A stretch of 64,000 nucleotides of DNA from JAFGPS01 sp964628465 (GCA_964628465.1 CAZVOA010000009.1:36633-100632), one strand, 5' to 3'. Shown: positions 9,518 through 18,056, numbered from the stretch's first letter. Numbers and translations are program-made. Notes: generated from the sequence alone by a model not told the origin.

Positions 9518-9581
9518 AACTCAGGTTTTTGGGAAATCTATTGATGATTGTTTCTACAATATTTTTTAAGGAGGTCTTTTC

Positions 9582-10864
9582 ATGTTGAAGCTTAAAAAAC
9601 ATTTCTGATTTGTATTGCGGCATTACTTTGTCTTGCAATAATTTCCAATGCTCAGGAAGCACCAGCCGCACGAGGTCGCGGCATGGGCGGCGGAGCGGGT
9701 ATGGGAGCAATGGGCGCACGTGGTAGTGGCTCTTCGCCGTCAATCGCTTCGGACAATAAGGTAACATTCAGACTTTCCGCTCCGCAGGCGACTTCTGTAA
9801 CAGTTCGCGGCGATTTCGGCGAGCCTGCACAAATGACCAAAAACGAGCAGGGGGTATGGTCGGTAACAGTCGGCCCGCTCGAGCCGGAAGTGTACGCATA
9901 TACGTTCAATGTTGACGGCGTAACTGTTCTTGATTCTTCCAATTTCCAGCTTAGCCGCGATACGACAAGTAATCAGAATCTCCTGATAGTCCCCGGCGAA
10001 GGTTCCGATTTATACATTACAAAAGATGTTCCGCATGGTACTGTTTCGGAAGTCTGGTACGATTCACCGACACTCAATATGAGACGTCGTATGGCAGTTT
10101 ATACTCCGCCGGGATATGAGACTGGTACAGAAAAATATCCTGTACTCTACGTTCTTCACGGCGGCGGGGGAGACGAAGACCAGTGGCTCAGAATGGCGCG
10201 TATTCCGCAGATTTTTGATAACCTGATTGCCGAAGGAAAAGCAAAACCAATGATAGTTGTCATGCCGAACGGCAATGCAAACCAACCGGCCGCAACTGAA
10301 TTTGCTCCCGCAGTACGAAGAAGCACAGCAGCCGCTCCCGCACGCGGCGGTGCAGCAGGTGCCGCTCGTGGTGGCGGTGGTGCATCTGGAGGATATAGTG
10401 AAGATTCATTGTCAGTAATAGCAGATGAATACGTTAAATCAGTCGGAGCATTTATCGACAAATACTATCGTGTCTTACCCGGTTCACAAAACAGGGCAAT
10501 TACAGGTCTATCAATGGGCGGCGGACACGCTTTCTATACCGGCATGAAGAACCTGGATTATTACGGCTGGGTAGGTGAGTTCAGCACCAGCATGTTCGGT
10601 GGCCTGCAAAGTACAGGAATGACATATGACCTCGATACCGCAATTGGCGGCGTGCTGAAAGATTCAGACAACATAAACAAAAAGCTAAACCTGCTCTACA
10701 TTTCCTGCGGCAGAGAAGACCCGCGTTTGGCAGCGACAAAAGAAATGACAGAAGCACTTCGCAAACGAGGCGTTGAAGTTGTTTACACCGATTGGCCCGG
10801 CGCACACGTATGGAAAGTCTGGCGATGCGCCTTAGCCGACATGGCACAGAAATTGTTTAAATAA
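9582..10864 (+). pseudogene. CE1-type (feruloyl-esterase-like) esterase, frameshifted in the signal peptide
   Basis: An AAGGAGG site precedes ATG at 9582, but that frame stops at TGA after eight codons. Adding one A to the A6 run at 9594-9599 joins MLKLKK to TFLICIAALLCLAIISNAQ, a complete signal peptide, and then to the open frame that continues to 10864. The rest has an N-terminal E-set (CBM48-like) domain (FRLSAPQATSVTVRGDF) and an alpha/beta-hydrolase of the CE1 esterase group. That domain has oxyanion-hole LHGGGGDE, nucleophile GLSMGGG (Ser codon 10511), GREDPR and His in GAHVWKVWR. Gly/Ala/Arg-rich stretches interrupt it. Such enzymes cleave acyl esters from hemicellulose. It may be a true mutation, a base-calling error, or expressed by slippage on the A run. 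Confidence 0.75.
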
Positions 10865-10872
10865 TGAAAAAA

Positions 10873-10912
10873 TGTAGTGTGGGGCTTGCTTCGAAACAAG
10901 CCCCGCACTGCA
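10873..10912 (-). terminator. Palindromic hairpin, probable terminator of the DUF3788 gene
   Basis: A 16-base arm (TGTAGTGTGGGGCTTG) pairs with CAAGCCCCGCACTGCA across an 8-base loop, with two G-U type positions. On the minus strand it is followed by six T, so it can end the DUF3788 transcript. Its core GGGGCTTG...CAAGCCCC resembles other dispersed palindromes in the window. Confidence 0.6.
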
Positions 10913-10988
10913 AAAAAATTATAGCCGCAAAAAGGCACAAAAATCACAAATAAAATGTTGGATGGCTTCAGCCCATGCCGTTCAATAA

Positions 10989-11411
10989 TTATTTTAACTG
11001 TTCTTTAAGTTCTATCAGTTTTTTTGTTGTAGCCAAATCCGTTGGTTTTTTAATTTCTACGGTTAGTCCTCTTGTTTTGCTGTATTTGTTGCCGTTAACG
11101 AATTTGTCGATGTATTCTTTCTTGAGGTTGATGTTTACAATTAAATCTTCGGCCTTGTCAGGAAAATAAAAAGAAGTCTTAAACATATTATCCCAAACGG
11201 AAATCCAGCTTATTGTTTTCTTCTTTTTAGTCAGTTTGTAAAGCCAGCTCTTTCCATCGTTATAGTAACGCCATTCGCCCGTAAACGAAGGATGTTCCTG
11301 GTTAAGAAATTCCAAAAACGAATCCCAGATTTCTTTTACATTCCCAAGATACCGACTCAAAACCTCATTATCCGGAAATTCATCTTTATCATTCAAACAC
11401 GGTCTTTTCAT
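10989..11411 (-). CDS. DUF3788 family protein
   Basis: 140 residues from the start at 11411 (MKRPCLNDKDEFP), chosen because the longer open frame would begin inside a palindromic repeat. GAGAGA lies upstream. The family-typical core is visible: a WRYYNDGKSWLYKLTKKKKT segment, ISWISVWDN and SFYFPDKAED, with a Lys-rich C-terminal helix. DUF3788 proteins are small, cytosolic and of unknown function. The gene is flanked on both sides by dispersed repeats and sits in an accessory-looking stretch, so it may have been acquired. Confidence 0.7.
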   Translation of the reverse strand: MKRPCLNDKDEFPDNEVLSRYLGNVKEIWDSFLEFLNQEHPSFTGEWRYYNDGKSWLYKLTKKKKTISWISVWDNMFKTSFYFPDKAEDLIVNINLKKEYIDKFVNGNKYSKTRGLTVEIKKPTDLATTKKLIELKEQLK

Positions 11412-11415
11412 ATAT

Positions 11416-11450
11416 TTCTCTCGCAAAAGCGCGAAGACGCCAAGTTCACT
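11416..11450. repeat. Dispersed CGCAAA-type repeat fragment
   Basis: CGCAAAAGCGCGAAGACGCC resembles the periodic CGCAAAGNCGC family of dispersed bacterial intergenic repeats. It abuts the 22-bp palindrome that follows. Confidence 0.4.
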
Positions 11451-11510
11451 GTAGGGTGCGTGCCAACGCACCAAAAAATTAAAGGAAAGGTGCGTTGGCA
11501 CGCACCCTAC
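11451..11510. repeat. Perfect 22-bp inverted repeat (REP-like palindrome)
   Basis: The left arm 11451-11472 (starts GTAGGGTGCGTGCC, ends AACGCACC) and the right arm 11489-11510 are exact inverted copies around a 16-base spacer. It is not followed by a T run. It looks like a dispersed extragenic palindrome rather than a terminator. Confidence 0.8.
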
Positions 11511-11539
11511 AAAAAAAGATGTTGGACATTAGCCAATTT

Positions 11540-12616
11540 TTATACAGATATTTTCACGATACCAAATCCGATAAGCTCATGAAGAATATCCATTGCTTTA
11601 GCTTCTAACTGATCAGTAGTAAATGAAATGTACCCTATGTCCCGAAAATTACTTGGAAAGTCGACTTTGTCTTCTTTCATAATCACTATTCGATTATCAT
11701 AGAGATAACCTGTTGCGCCTAACTCAAAAACAACATTTTCGCTTGGCCTCCAAATAACTTTACCATCTTTGTCATTAAATTCCTCATCAGCTGTAAATAT
11801 TAGTATTGCACAATTACATGCTTTCATAATCTCACGGATTTTTCCGCTTATAGGTCGACCGAGATTGGGTTCATCAATAGCGACTTTGTATGGTATTTTG
11901 AATTGATCCAATATTTTCTTTAGCTGATCTAAAGGCTTTTTATTTTTTCCATGTGCAATGAATATACTTTGACCTAACTTTGATTCCGGCTGTTTTACCT
12001 TCTCTTCCTTTGGGGGTAGTTCCCCTTCTTCTAAACTAGAGCCTTCTTCTTTGGGTTCATCTTCCTCTTTAGATGAATCCTTGGGAAGTTTATCATCTCC
12101 TTGCACAAACGTACTGATGGATTCAGTAAGGAAACTGAATCTTGTAGGTAGTCCTCTTCTGCCAACGATTATTGTTCCCATTCCAGCTCCAGCAGCAATC
12201 TGGAAAAAACAAACAGCTTGATCATTCAAAATCCTATCACTATCCCCTACCTGATCTTTGAAATGTTCATACCAATGTGCGGCTACATCTGTCGAAGTTA
12301 AGGTGTCTTCATGCCTATGAGCAGCCCGTTCAATTATTGCCAAGTAAGGCGGCATTTTTCTAATTATATTTTTGAGAATTCTGATCTTGTCTTTGTCACT
12401 TTTCAGAATTTCGCGGCCATCTTGTGTAATTTTCATGTGGTCATCGTGATCTTCAATGAATCCCCAAAGCCTTAAAGAGTTCAATTTTCGTCCATCAAGT
12501 CTTTTAGAATCAAGAACTGTTTTTGCCTCTTTCAAGGTAGCACCAGTAGGTTTTGAGGCAAGATAATTACAAACATCTATTATATCTTCTATTGTTGTTC
12601 TGATAGGTAATGACAT
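11540..12616 (-). CDS. Winged-helix plus TIR-like nucleotide-binding protein (possible defence NADase)
   Basis: 358 residues; a very strong AAGGGAGGT site fixes the start. The N-terminal half (about 5-160) looks like a winged-helix module (DVCNYLASKP, LRLWGFIED, MKITQDGREIL) followed by a helical region. An acidic Glu/Pro/Lys linker (about 170-205) leads to a C-terminal TIR-like domain. It has SIFIAHGKNKK, DEPNLGRPISGKI, CAILIFTADEEF and RPSENVVFELGATGYLY, the hallmarks of the predicted nucleotide-binding TIR-like family (PF10137). The Glu in NVVFELG is the residue expected to matter for NAD cleavage. Related domains are effectors in anti-phage systems. No cyclase or partner gene is adjacent, so the defence role is inference. 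Confidence 0.75.
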   Translation of the reverse strand: MSLPIRTTIEDIIDVCNYLASKPTGATLKEAKTVLDSKRLDGRKLNSLRLWGFIEDHDDHMKITQDGREILKSDKDKIRILKNIIRKMPPYLAIIERAAHRHEDTLTSTDVAAHWYEHFKDQVGDSDRILNDQAVCFFQIAAGAGMGTIIVGRRGLPTRFSFLTESISTFVQGDDKLPKDSSKEEDEPKEEGSSLEEGELPPKEEKVKQPESKLGQSIFIAHGKNKKPLDQLKKILDQFKIPYKVAIDEPNLGRPISGKIREIMKACNCAILIFTADEEFNDKDGKVIWRPSENVVFELGATGYLYDNRIVIMKEDKVDFPSNFRDIGYISFTTDQLEAKAMDILHELIGFGIVKISV

Positions 12617-13016
12617 CCTTTACCTCCCTTAAAATACAAAGATAGCTGTCCAATATATTATTCTGTGTTTTCAGTATAAAATTCCGAACGTTCTTTTAAA
12701 AAAAGAAATCACAAATTACGCTGCCAGTCCAAGGTTACTACATCTCTATTGAGAATTATAAAAGCACAATCTATTTTAAGCAATATAAAATAATCTCAAA
12801 TTTCATATTTTTAAAAATATGTGGATTAGTGACTTTGCTGAAGGTGCCTTGTGTATGGGATTTTACATAAAGATTTTTCGTAAAAATGTGTAAAAACAAC
12901 TTAATCGGAGTCTTTATTGACCCGATATTGTATTAACGGGGTTTTTTATCCTTGTTGGCTTCGGGCTGGGTGGTAGTAAGATACATTGTAACTTTAAAAT
13001 ACATAAGGACATGATT
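12617..13016. other. Intergenic region between the TIR-like gene and the PilB/GspE-like gene
   Basis: About 400 AT-rich bases between divergent genes. A TTGACC at 12917 has no matching -10 box. I see no RNA gene, repeat or conserved riboswitch core. Confidence 0.4.
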
Positions 13017-14243
13017 ATGCAGGAAACATTGGAAATCAGAAATGGCGATAATATCGAAACGGAAATGCCTGTTAAGCCATATCCCGAACCATTCAATTCG
13101 ATAATCTGGAACGCTGTATATGAAAACGCGACGGATATTCATATCAATAAAGTCGAAGGCGGAATGCTCGTTTTATACCGCGTTGATGGGCTAAATCATG
13201 AGAAAAAGCATTTAACAGAATCAGAAGGAAGAAAATTAATCAACCAGATTAAAACCGCCGCGGGACTGAATTCAGTGAAGTCTTTTGTGCCGCTGGAAGC
13301 ACAGTTGAAATTCCCCGATGACCTGCTGCAACGTGATATTCGAGTTACAATCGTACCTACAGGAAGAGATACTGAATCTGCGCATTTGAGAATATTAAGT
13401 TTCCCGCAGGAAGCCTGCAATATTGCCAATATGGGTTTCAATGAAAAAGATATCGAAACTGTTTCAAGCACAGTTAATTCGATGGGCGGCCTGATTTTGA
13501 TTTCAGGTGTTAGCGGCTCAGGAAAAACTTCTACAATGTATTCATTCGCGTCTTTGATGGACTTGCGAAACAAAATCGCGTTTTCAATCGAGGACCCGGT
13601 CGAATTTAATCTCCCGTTTGCGCAGCAGCTCGAAGTTGACGAAAGACATAATTTCACAATGTACGAAGGCTTGCAGACAATTCTCAGAATGGATCCTGAC
13701 CTTGTTATGGTTGGTGAGATAAGAGATAGTGACTCGGCGATAGTAGCGGCAAGAGCGGCTCTATCTGGAAGACTTGTTCTCGCGACAATTCACGCAACCG
13801 ACGCCGCTGGTACAGTCGATGCCCTGCATTATCTTGGTGTGCCGTATTATGTAATCGGCGGCTCGTTAAAACTCATCGTCTCGCAAAGTCTTTTAAGAAA
13901 GCTCTGTCCTTCATGTGCTGCAGAGAGAATTCTGACAGAAGAAGAAAAAGCACTATTCGCAAAATGCGGGCTTGAAGCTCCTGAAAAATTGCATAGCGCA
14001 ACCGGCTGCAAAAAGTGCGACAATTACGGCTACCAGGGACTAACCGCGATATTTGAAATGGCAAAAATTGATACGGACAGTTCACATATAATAGCGGAAG
14101 GAGTCCACCAGAGACAACTCAGGAAGCACTTCAGAAATAATGGAATTCAATCTACGCTCGTGGACGGCCTGAAAAAAGTCGCCCAGGGAGTGACTTCCAT
14201 CGAAGAGCTATTCAGAGTATGCGATTTTAGAATCGAAGACTAA
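13017..14243 (+). CDS. PilB/GspE-family secretion or pilus-assembly ATPase
   Basis: 408 residues from 13017, where AAGGA is seven bases upstream; ATG at 13011 is too close to it. The N2 domain (TDIHINKVEGGMLVLYRVDG) is followed by the core ATPase. Walker A is GVSGSGKTST (about 164-173), the Asp box region follows (SIEDPVEF), Walker B is VMVGEIRD (about 229-236) and the His box is LATIHATDA. A tetracysteine zinc site (CPSC about 298, CKKC about 331) assigns it to PilB/GspE rather than PilT. It is shorter than typical PilB because the N1 domain is missing. No other pilus or type II secretion gene is close, so it may serve a system encoded elsewhere. Confidence 0.85.
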   Translation: MQETLEIRNGDNIETEMPVKPYPEPFNSIIWNAVYENATDIHINKVEGGMLVLYRVDGLNHEKKHLTESEGRKLINQIKTAAGLNSVKSFVPLEAQLKFPDDLLQRDIRVTIVPTGRDTESAHLRILSFPQEACNIANMGFNEKDIETVSSTVNSMGGLILISGVSGSGKTSTMYSFASLMDLRNKIAFSIEDPVEFNLPFAQQLEVDERHNFTMYEGLQTILRMDPDLVMVGEIRDSDSAIVAARAALSGRLVLATIHATDAAGTVDALHYLGVPYYVIGGSLKLIVSQSLLRKLCPSCAAERILTEEEKALFAKCGLEAPEKLHSATGCKKCDNYGYQGLTAIFEMAKIDTDSSHIIAEGVHQRQLRKHFRNNGIQSTLVDGLKKVAQGVTSIEELFRVCDFRIED

Positions 14244-14248
14244 TGTAA

Positions 14249-14279
14249 TAGTCGTTAGTGAATAGTCGTTCGTGATTAG
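14249..14279. repeat. Short tandem TAGTCGTT repeat
   Basis: TAGTCGTTAGTGAA is followed directly by TAGTCGTTCGTGAT, two near-identical 14-base units just after the ATPase gene. It resembles dispersed TAGT-type intergenic repeats. Confidence 0.45.
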
Positions 14280-14380
14280 ATTGCTGATTTTGATTTCATC
14301 TGCGAAATATAAGAACATTTGCAAGTTTCATATCGATACACTTCGTTTGTAATGGATAATTCTATAATACCATAAACATA

Positions 14381-14408
14381 TTGCATTATTATGTAAGCGT
14401 ATTATAAT
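14381..14408 (+). promoter_or_regulatory. Promoter of the secreted alpha/beta hydrolase gene
   Basis: TTGCAT (14381-14386), a 16-base spacer and a perfect TATAAT (14403-14408), giving a leader of about 50 bases before the strong AGGAGGA site. Confidence 0.55.
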
Positions 14409-14466
14409 TGTGTGATTATCGATAACAGCCAATTTGAAAATTTTACTATTACACAGGAGGATTATT

Positions 14467-15417
14467 ATGTCGAAGTTTAAGATTTTTATTTCCATAACAG
14501 TATTTACAATTATCGCGGTTAATGCATATTCACAAACGACTACTACAGATTCCGCGAAAAAACGTATAGTATCCTTCGGTACGGCTATTGACCCGAATGT
14601 ACAGTTACTCGAGTCAGAGAAACTCGCTAAGTCACTCGCCGATCCAAATTCTCCAACATGGCAGGCTAAAGGTGACCAGCGAAGAACTTATCGTTTTCCC
14701 GGAACAGGTACTGAAATCCGTTATAGAATTTATGTGCCGACAACATGGGATGGCAAATCAAAACTCCCGCTGGTTATGATGCTCCACGGCGGCGGAAGCA
14801 ATGAAAATATGTATCTTGACCAGAACAACAAGCAATTACTCAAACTTGCTGAAGAACATGGTTATCTATTAGTTTCACCTCTTGGTTATAGTCCCACGGG
14901 CGCTTATGGAACCTGTCTGCGACTTCCCGCTGTGTTCGGCCAGACCGAAGCGGCCAAGCAGATGATTGATGCACTTACGCCGGATAGAATAGCATTGCTT
15001 GAAAACAGTGAAAAAGATGTTATCAACGTTCTTGAAATAGTTATTAACGAATATCCGGTTGACCGTGACGCAATGTTTCTGACTGGTCACTCGATGGGAA
15101 GCGGCGGAACGTGGTATCTGGGCGGAAAATATTCGATGTTGTGGGCCGCAATCGCGCCTATGTCCGGACCGTTTGTCGATGAAGCGGGTTATCCATGGGA
15201 TAATATTCGTAAGATGCCAATCTTTATGACAGAAGGAACCGGAGCGACACCTTCTTTGGCAGGAAGTCATGTAATGCGTGACTGGATGAAAGAAAAAGGC
15301 TTCAAGCTCGAATATAAGGAAGTTAATGCTGACCACGGCGGAATGGTGCCGCTTGTTTTACCAGATGTATTTAATTTCTTTGATCGTTGCCGTTCGTCTT
15401 CTAAAGAAACAAATTAA
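14467..15417 (+). CDS. Secreted alpha/beta hydrolase (LpqC/PHB-depolymerase-like esterase)
   Basis: 316 residues from 14467, where AGGAGGA is well spaced; the longer frame begins in the leader. A signal peptide (about 1-23, ending NAYSQ) indicates export. The hydrolase has the oxyanion-hole motif MLHGGGSNE (about 108), nucleophile elbow GHSMGSGG (Ser about 209), an acidic region near MTEGTGA and catalytic His in NADHGGMV (about 290). These features fit the esterase group that includes polyhydroxyalkanoate depolymerases and feruloyl esterases. The substrate is unknown; plant or algal ester-linked polymers would fit the other hydrolases here. It ends one base before the convergent cytochrome gene. 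Confidence 0.8.
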   Translation: MSKFKIFISITVFTIIAVNAYSQTTTTDSAKKRIVSFGTAIDPNVQLLESEKLAKSLADPNSPTWQAKGDQRRTYRFPGTGTEIRYRIYVPTTWDGKSKLPLVMMLHGGGSNENMYLDQNNKQLLKLAEEHGYLLVSPLGYSPTGAYGTCLRLPAVFGQTEAAKQMIDALTPDRIALLENSEKDVINVLEIVINEYPVDRDAMFLTGHSMGSGGTWYLGGKYSMLWAAIAPMSGPFVDEAGYPWDNIRKMPIFMTEGTGATPSLAGSHVMRDWMKEKGFKLEYKEVNADHGGMVPLVLPDVFNFFDRCRSSSKETN

Positions 15418-15418
15418 A

Positions 15419-16060
15419 TTATTCCTTATCGAGTACAATGCCAGTTTCTTCCGGCTCAACCCATCCTTCAGGAAGTTTGAGGTTGTGACACTGGTTGCAC
15501 ATCAGTACTGATTTGTCATGTACCGAGTGGCAGCGATTGCATTCCATTTTGCCGTGTCTTGGGTCATGCTGGTTGAAAGGGACTGCTCCGCCATAGTTTT
15601 CGGTTGCCTTGATAATATCCGCTTCGACATGGCAGCCTTCCGATAAACAAAAACTTCTTGTTCCAAAATCCCTTTTGTCCATCGGGAAATAGTAATTGCC
15701 TGTAATCCAGTGATAACCTTCTGTTAGCTGTTCTTTAATAGTTGGCTCGTGGCATTCGAGGCAGTTTAATGAGCCGTCTTTCTCGCCTTTTGAAGCCATT
15801 AATGTTTCGTTTTCTGGATGTATGAGAGATTTACCTGTCGCATGAGGTGTAACCATGAGAGTTGTATCGCCGCTTTTATAACCTTTGACGTATTCATGCA
15901 TCGGCGTATGGCATGTTGCGCAGAAGCCTGGTTGTTCGTGCCAAATCACGCCGCCGGTAGTTAGGCCTGCTAATACAACTGTGACAACTCCGACATTGAT
16001 AAGGATGAATAATTTTTTATTGCGTGATTTTTCCCAGAGACCTTTATAAAGCTTAAACAT
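15419..16060 (-). CDS. Membrane-anchored pentahaem cytochrome c (NrfH/NapC-like electron donor)
   Basis: 213 residues. One N-terminal membrane helix (about 17-40) anchors a periplasmic domain with five haem c sites: CATCH (47-51), CLECH (100-104), an unusual CX4CH (138-144, CLSEGCH), CNRCH (174-178) and CNQCH (188-192). The first site directly after the anchor, with a Met close by, is typical of NrfH/NapC quinol oxidases. It lies three bases after the flavoprotein gene, whose last codons provide its AAGGAGGAAGC ribosome site, so the two are made together. It probably passes electrons from menaquinol to the flavoprotein, as in bacterial cytochrome/flavoprotein fumarate or urocanate reductases and the Cgr1/Cgr2 pair. 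Confidence 0.85.
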   Translation of the reverse strand: MFKLYKGLWEKSRNKKLFILINVGVVTVVLAGLTTGGVIWHEQPGFCATCHTPMHEYVKGYKSGDTTLMVTPHATGKSLIHPENETLMASKGEKDGSLNCLECHEPTIKEQLTEGYHWITGNYYFPMDKRDFGTRSFCLSEGCHVEADIIKATENYGGAVPFNQHDPRHGKMECNRCHSVHDKSVLMCNQCHNLKLPEGWVEPEETGIVLDKE

Positions 16061-16062
16061 GT

Positions 16063-17781
16063 TTATGCTTCCTCCTTAAACTTGTTGGCGGATATTGCAG
16101 CAGTATTTTCCAGTGAATTTTTCAGATTTGCAACGTGCTTTCCGGCAAGGTAGCCGAACGTGTAACACCGGCCAAGTGACAAACCGAAGACAGTGAGAGG
16201 ATAATCCGGGCCGCCGTAAAAACCGCCGCCAAGGTTGCCTATTGTATATAAACCTTTTATAGGTTCGCCGTCCGCGTCGAGGCATTGATGGTTTTCGTCA
16301 ACAACCAAACCTGAACAAATAGTCGATATACGTAATGTTCGATGTATGCCGTAGAAGGGTGGTGTATCTATAGGATGAAGCTGGTCAGACGGTTTGCCGA
16401 AATCGGAATCTTTGCCGGACGCCGCAAGCTCGTTATATCTCTTAACGGCGGCAGCTAAATTCGACGGATCGACTTTTATTTTCTTCGCAAGTTCTTCTAT
16501 TGTATCCGCTTTAAATGTATGTATAAAAGTATCAAATACTCCTTTGTGCGGGCCAGGTTCTTCCGGCATATAGTTTTTCATATCTTCGGGCGAAACCAAA
16601 ACTCCCGGCCAGTCTTTTGCCTGTGTCATGTAGTTTGAATCGAATATTTGAGAATACTGTCCGGTATTTTCTTCCTGCCGCAGGTAATTGTTAATGACCG
16701 ACATTTCGGCGTTTTCGTTTACGAATCTTTTACCGTTTTGATCGACTGCCATGAACGGCATATCGCACATAGTAGCCGGACCCGCGTCAAAGTCGTGCAG
16801 CATTTTTGTATGACCGACAGGTTCTATCACTGCGCCTGCCCAGTAGCCGAGAACAAAACCATCGCCTGTTCTGTTTAACTGTTTCCGGCCAAAGTTTGTC
16901 GTATCCGGGATGAAATAGTCACACATTGCCTTGTTGTTCTGGTAATCGCCGGTTGCAAGAATCACGCCTTTATTTGCCATGAATTTTGTATATTTACCAT
17001 CCTTACTTTTGCCTATAACGCCAAGAACATCACCGGAAGAATTCTGAATCAGTTGTACCGCTGGTGTACTGAAGAAGAATTCGACTCCTGCTTTCTGGGC
17101 AACCTTTGCCATCGCTCTCATGCCGTCACCGTTAGTGTAAGGTTTAGGCCCGAAATATGATGTATGAAAGTTTATTTTATAACCGTTGACATCTGTAATG
17201 TGTAATTGAGGAGCGTTTCCCTGATTGGTTACTTGTGCGTCACCTTGTTTGGCCCGGTCGATAACCCACGTAACAGCTTCGCCGGAATTGTAAGCCCATT
17301 GCCTGAGCAGCTTTGGATTGCAGCGATGAGAGTTATCTTTGATTAATCTTGCGACAAGTGCCTCTATTCCGGCCGGATCACTTTTTGAAAGGTCTATACC
17401 TGCGCCCGCATTGCCTTGTGAGACGACAATACTTTCTTTTTGAAGTACGGCGACCTTGGAGCCATTTTCAGCGGCTGAAAGAGCTGCTGGAACTCCTGAT
17501 GCTCCAGCGCCAACTATAACAACATCAAATTTTTTTGTGGCTGTTATTTCTGAATCGGAAATTGGTGCTGGTTTGGGAAGGAATGAAAGTATTGCGCTGC
17601 CATCATTGCTTTTGCCAAAGGCTAAGTTTTTTTCCATATTGGCAATCTCTTCGGCTCGGCTTTTGGGTTTACAACCGGTTAAACCTATTGCTCCTAAACC
17701 CGCCGCTGATGTTGTTGTGAGGGACAAAAATCTCCTACGAGAAATACCATGCTTGAGTGAATAATTTGTATATGAATCCAT
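16063..17781 (-). CDS. Tat-exported FAD-dependent reductase (fumarate/urocanate-reductase family)
   Basis: 572 residues with an AAAGG site. The N-terminus is a Tat signal (SRRRFLSL, Arg15-17) that ends in a lipobox LTGC near Cys37, so the protein may be a lipoprotein outside the inner membrane. A Rossmann FAD motif VVIVGAGASGVPAA (about 87-100) opens the flavoprotein domain. An Arg-containing QLNRTGDGF segment, EPVGHTKM and a C-terminal GNLGGGFYGGPDYPL are features of the fumarate reductase flavoprotein family. The acceptor (fumarate, urocanate, acrylate-like or other enoate) cannot be read from sequence alone. The partner cytochrome follows immediately. A promoter and tandem palindromes lie upstream, so regulation by the substrate is likely. 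Confidence 0.85.
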   Translation of the reverse strand: MDSYTNYSLKHGISRRRFLSLTTTSAAGLGAIGLTGCKPKSRAEEIANMEKNLAFGKSNDGSAILSFLPKPAPISDSEITATKKFDVVIVGAGASGVPAALSAAENGSKVAVLQKESIVVSQGNAGAGIDLSKSDPAGIEALVARLIKDNSHRCNPKLLRQWAYNSGEAVTWVIDRAKQGDAQVTNQGNAPQLHITDVNGYKINFHTSYFGPKPYTNGDGMRAMAKVAQKAGVEFFFSTPAVQLIQNSSGDVLGVIGKSKDGKYTKFMANKGVILATGDYQNNKAMCDYFIPDTTNFGRKQLNRTGDGFVLGYWAGAVIEPVGHTKMLHDFDAGPATMCDMPFMAVDQNGKRFVNENAEMSVINNYLRQEENTGQYSQIFDSNYMTQAKDWPGVLVSPEDMKNYMPEEPGPHKGVFDTFIHTFKADTIEELAKKIKVDPSNLAAAVKRYNELAASGKDSDFGKPSDQLHPIDTPPFYGIHRTLRISTICSGLVVDENHQCLDADGEPIKGLYTIGNLGGGFYGGPDYPLTVFGLSLGRCYTFGYLAGKHVANLKNSLENTAAISANKFKEEA

Positions 17782-17862
17782 GTTTATGCCTTTAACTAAA
17801 GGTGCTTCCTGTTCTTTATTTAAAATGTTCCATATTTCATAAATTACAGCTTAATATTGTAA

Positions 17863-17888
17863 ATGTACGCATACATATTGTACGTACA
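17863..17888. promoter_or_regulatory. Tandem palindromes upstream of the flavoprotein-cytochrome operon (candidate operator)
   Basis: TGTACGTACA (17879-17888) is a perfect 10-bp palindrome and ATGTACGCATACAT (17863-17876) a near-palindrome with the same ATGTACG half-site. They sit directly downstream of the predicted minus-strand -10 box, where a repressor would act. Confidence 0.5.
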
Positions 17889-17900
17889 CATATTATGTTT

Positions 17901-17928
17901 AATATACAAAATATTTTTATATAATCAA
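17901..17928 (-). promoter_or_regulatory. Promoter of the flavoprotein-cytochrome operon
   Basis: Read on the minus strand: TTGATT (17928-17923), a 16-base spacer, TATATT (17906-17901), with the start site expected near 17894, beside the tandem palindromes. The region is very AT-rich, so chance matches are possible. Confidence 0.45.
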
Positions 17929-18056
17929 GAAAAAATATTTTTTTCAGTAACTCTATCAGGCTTATTAGCTGATTTTTGGGTTTTATAGAAAAAAAGTCTG
18001 GATAAAGCTGTTTTTATATAGTAAAAGGGCTTATATTATAGATTACAGGAGACAAT

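Noticed and set aside
10480..10560. Alternative start for the esterase at the internal ATG 9683
   Set aside because: It has no ribosome site and would remove the clear signal peptide encoded just upstream, so the one-base frameshift is the better explanation.
12917..13010. Possible c-di-GMP riboswitch before the PilB/GspE-like ATPase
   Set aside because: The GGCTTCGGGCTGGG stretch looked suggestive, but none of the conserved class I or II core sequences is present.
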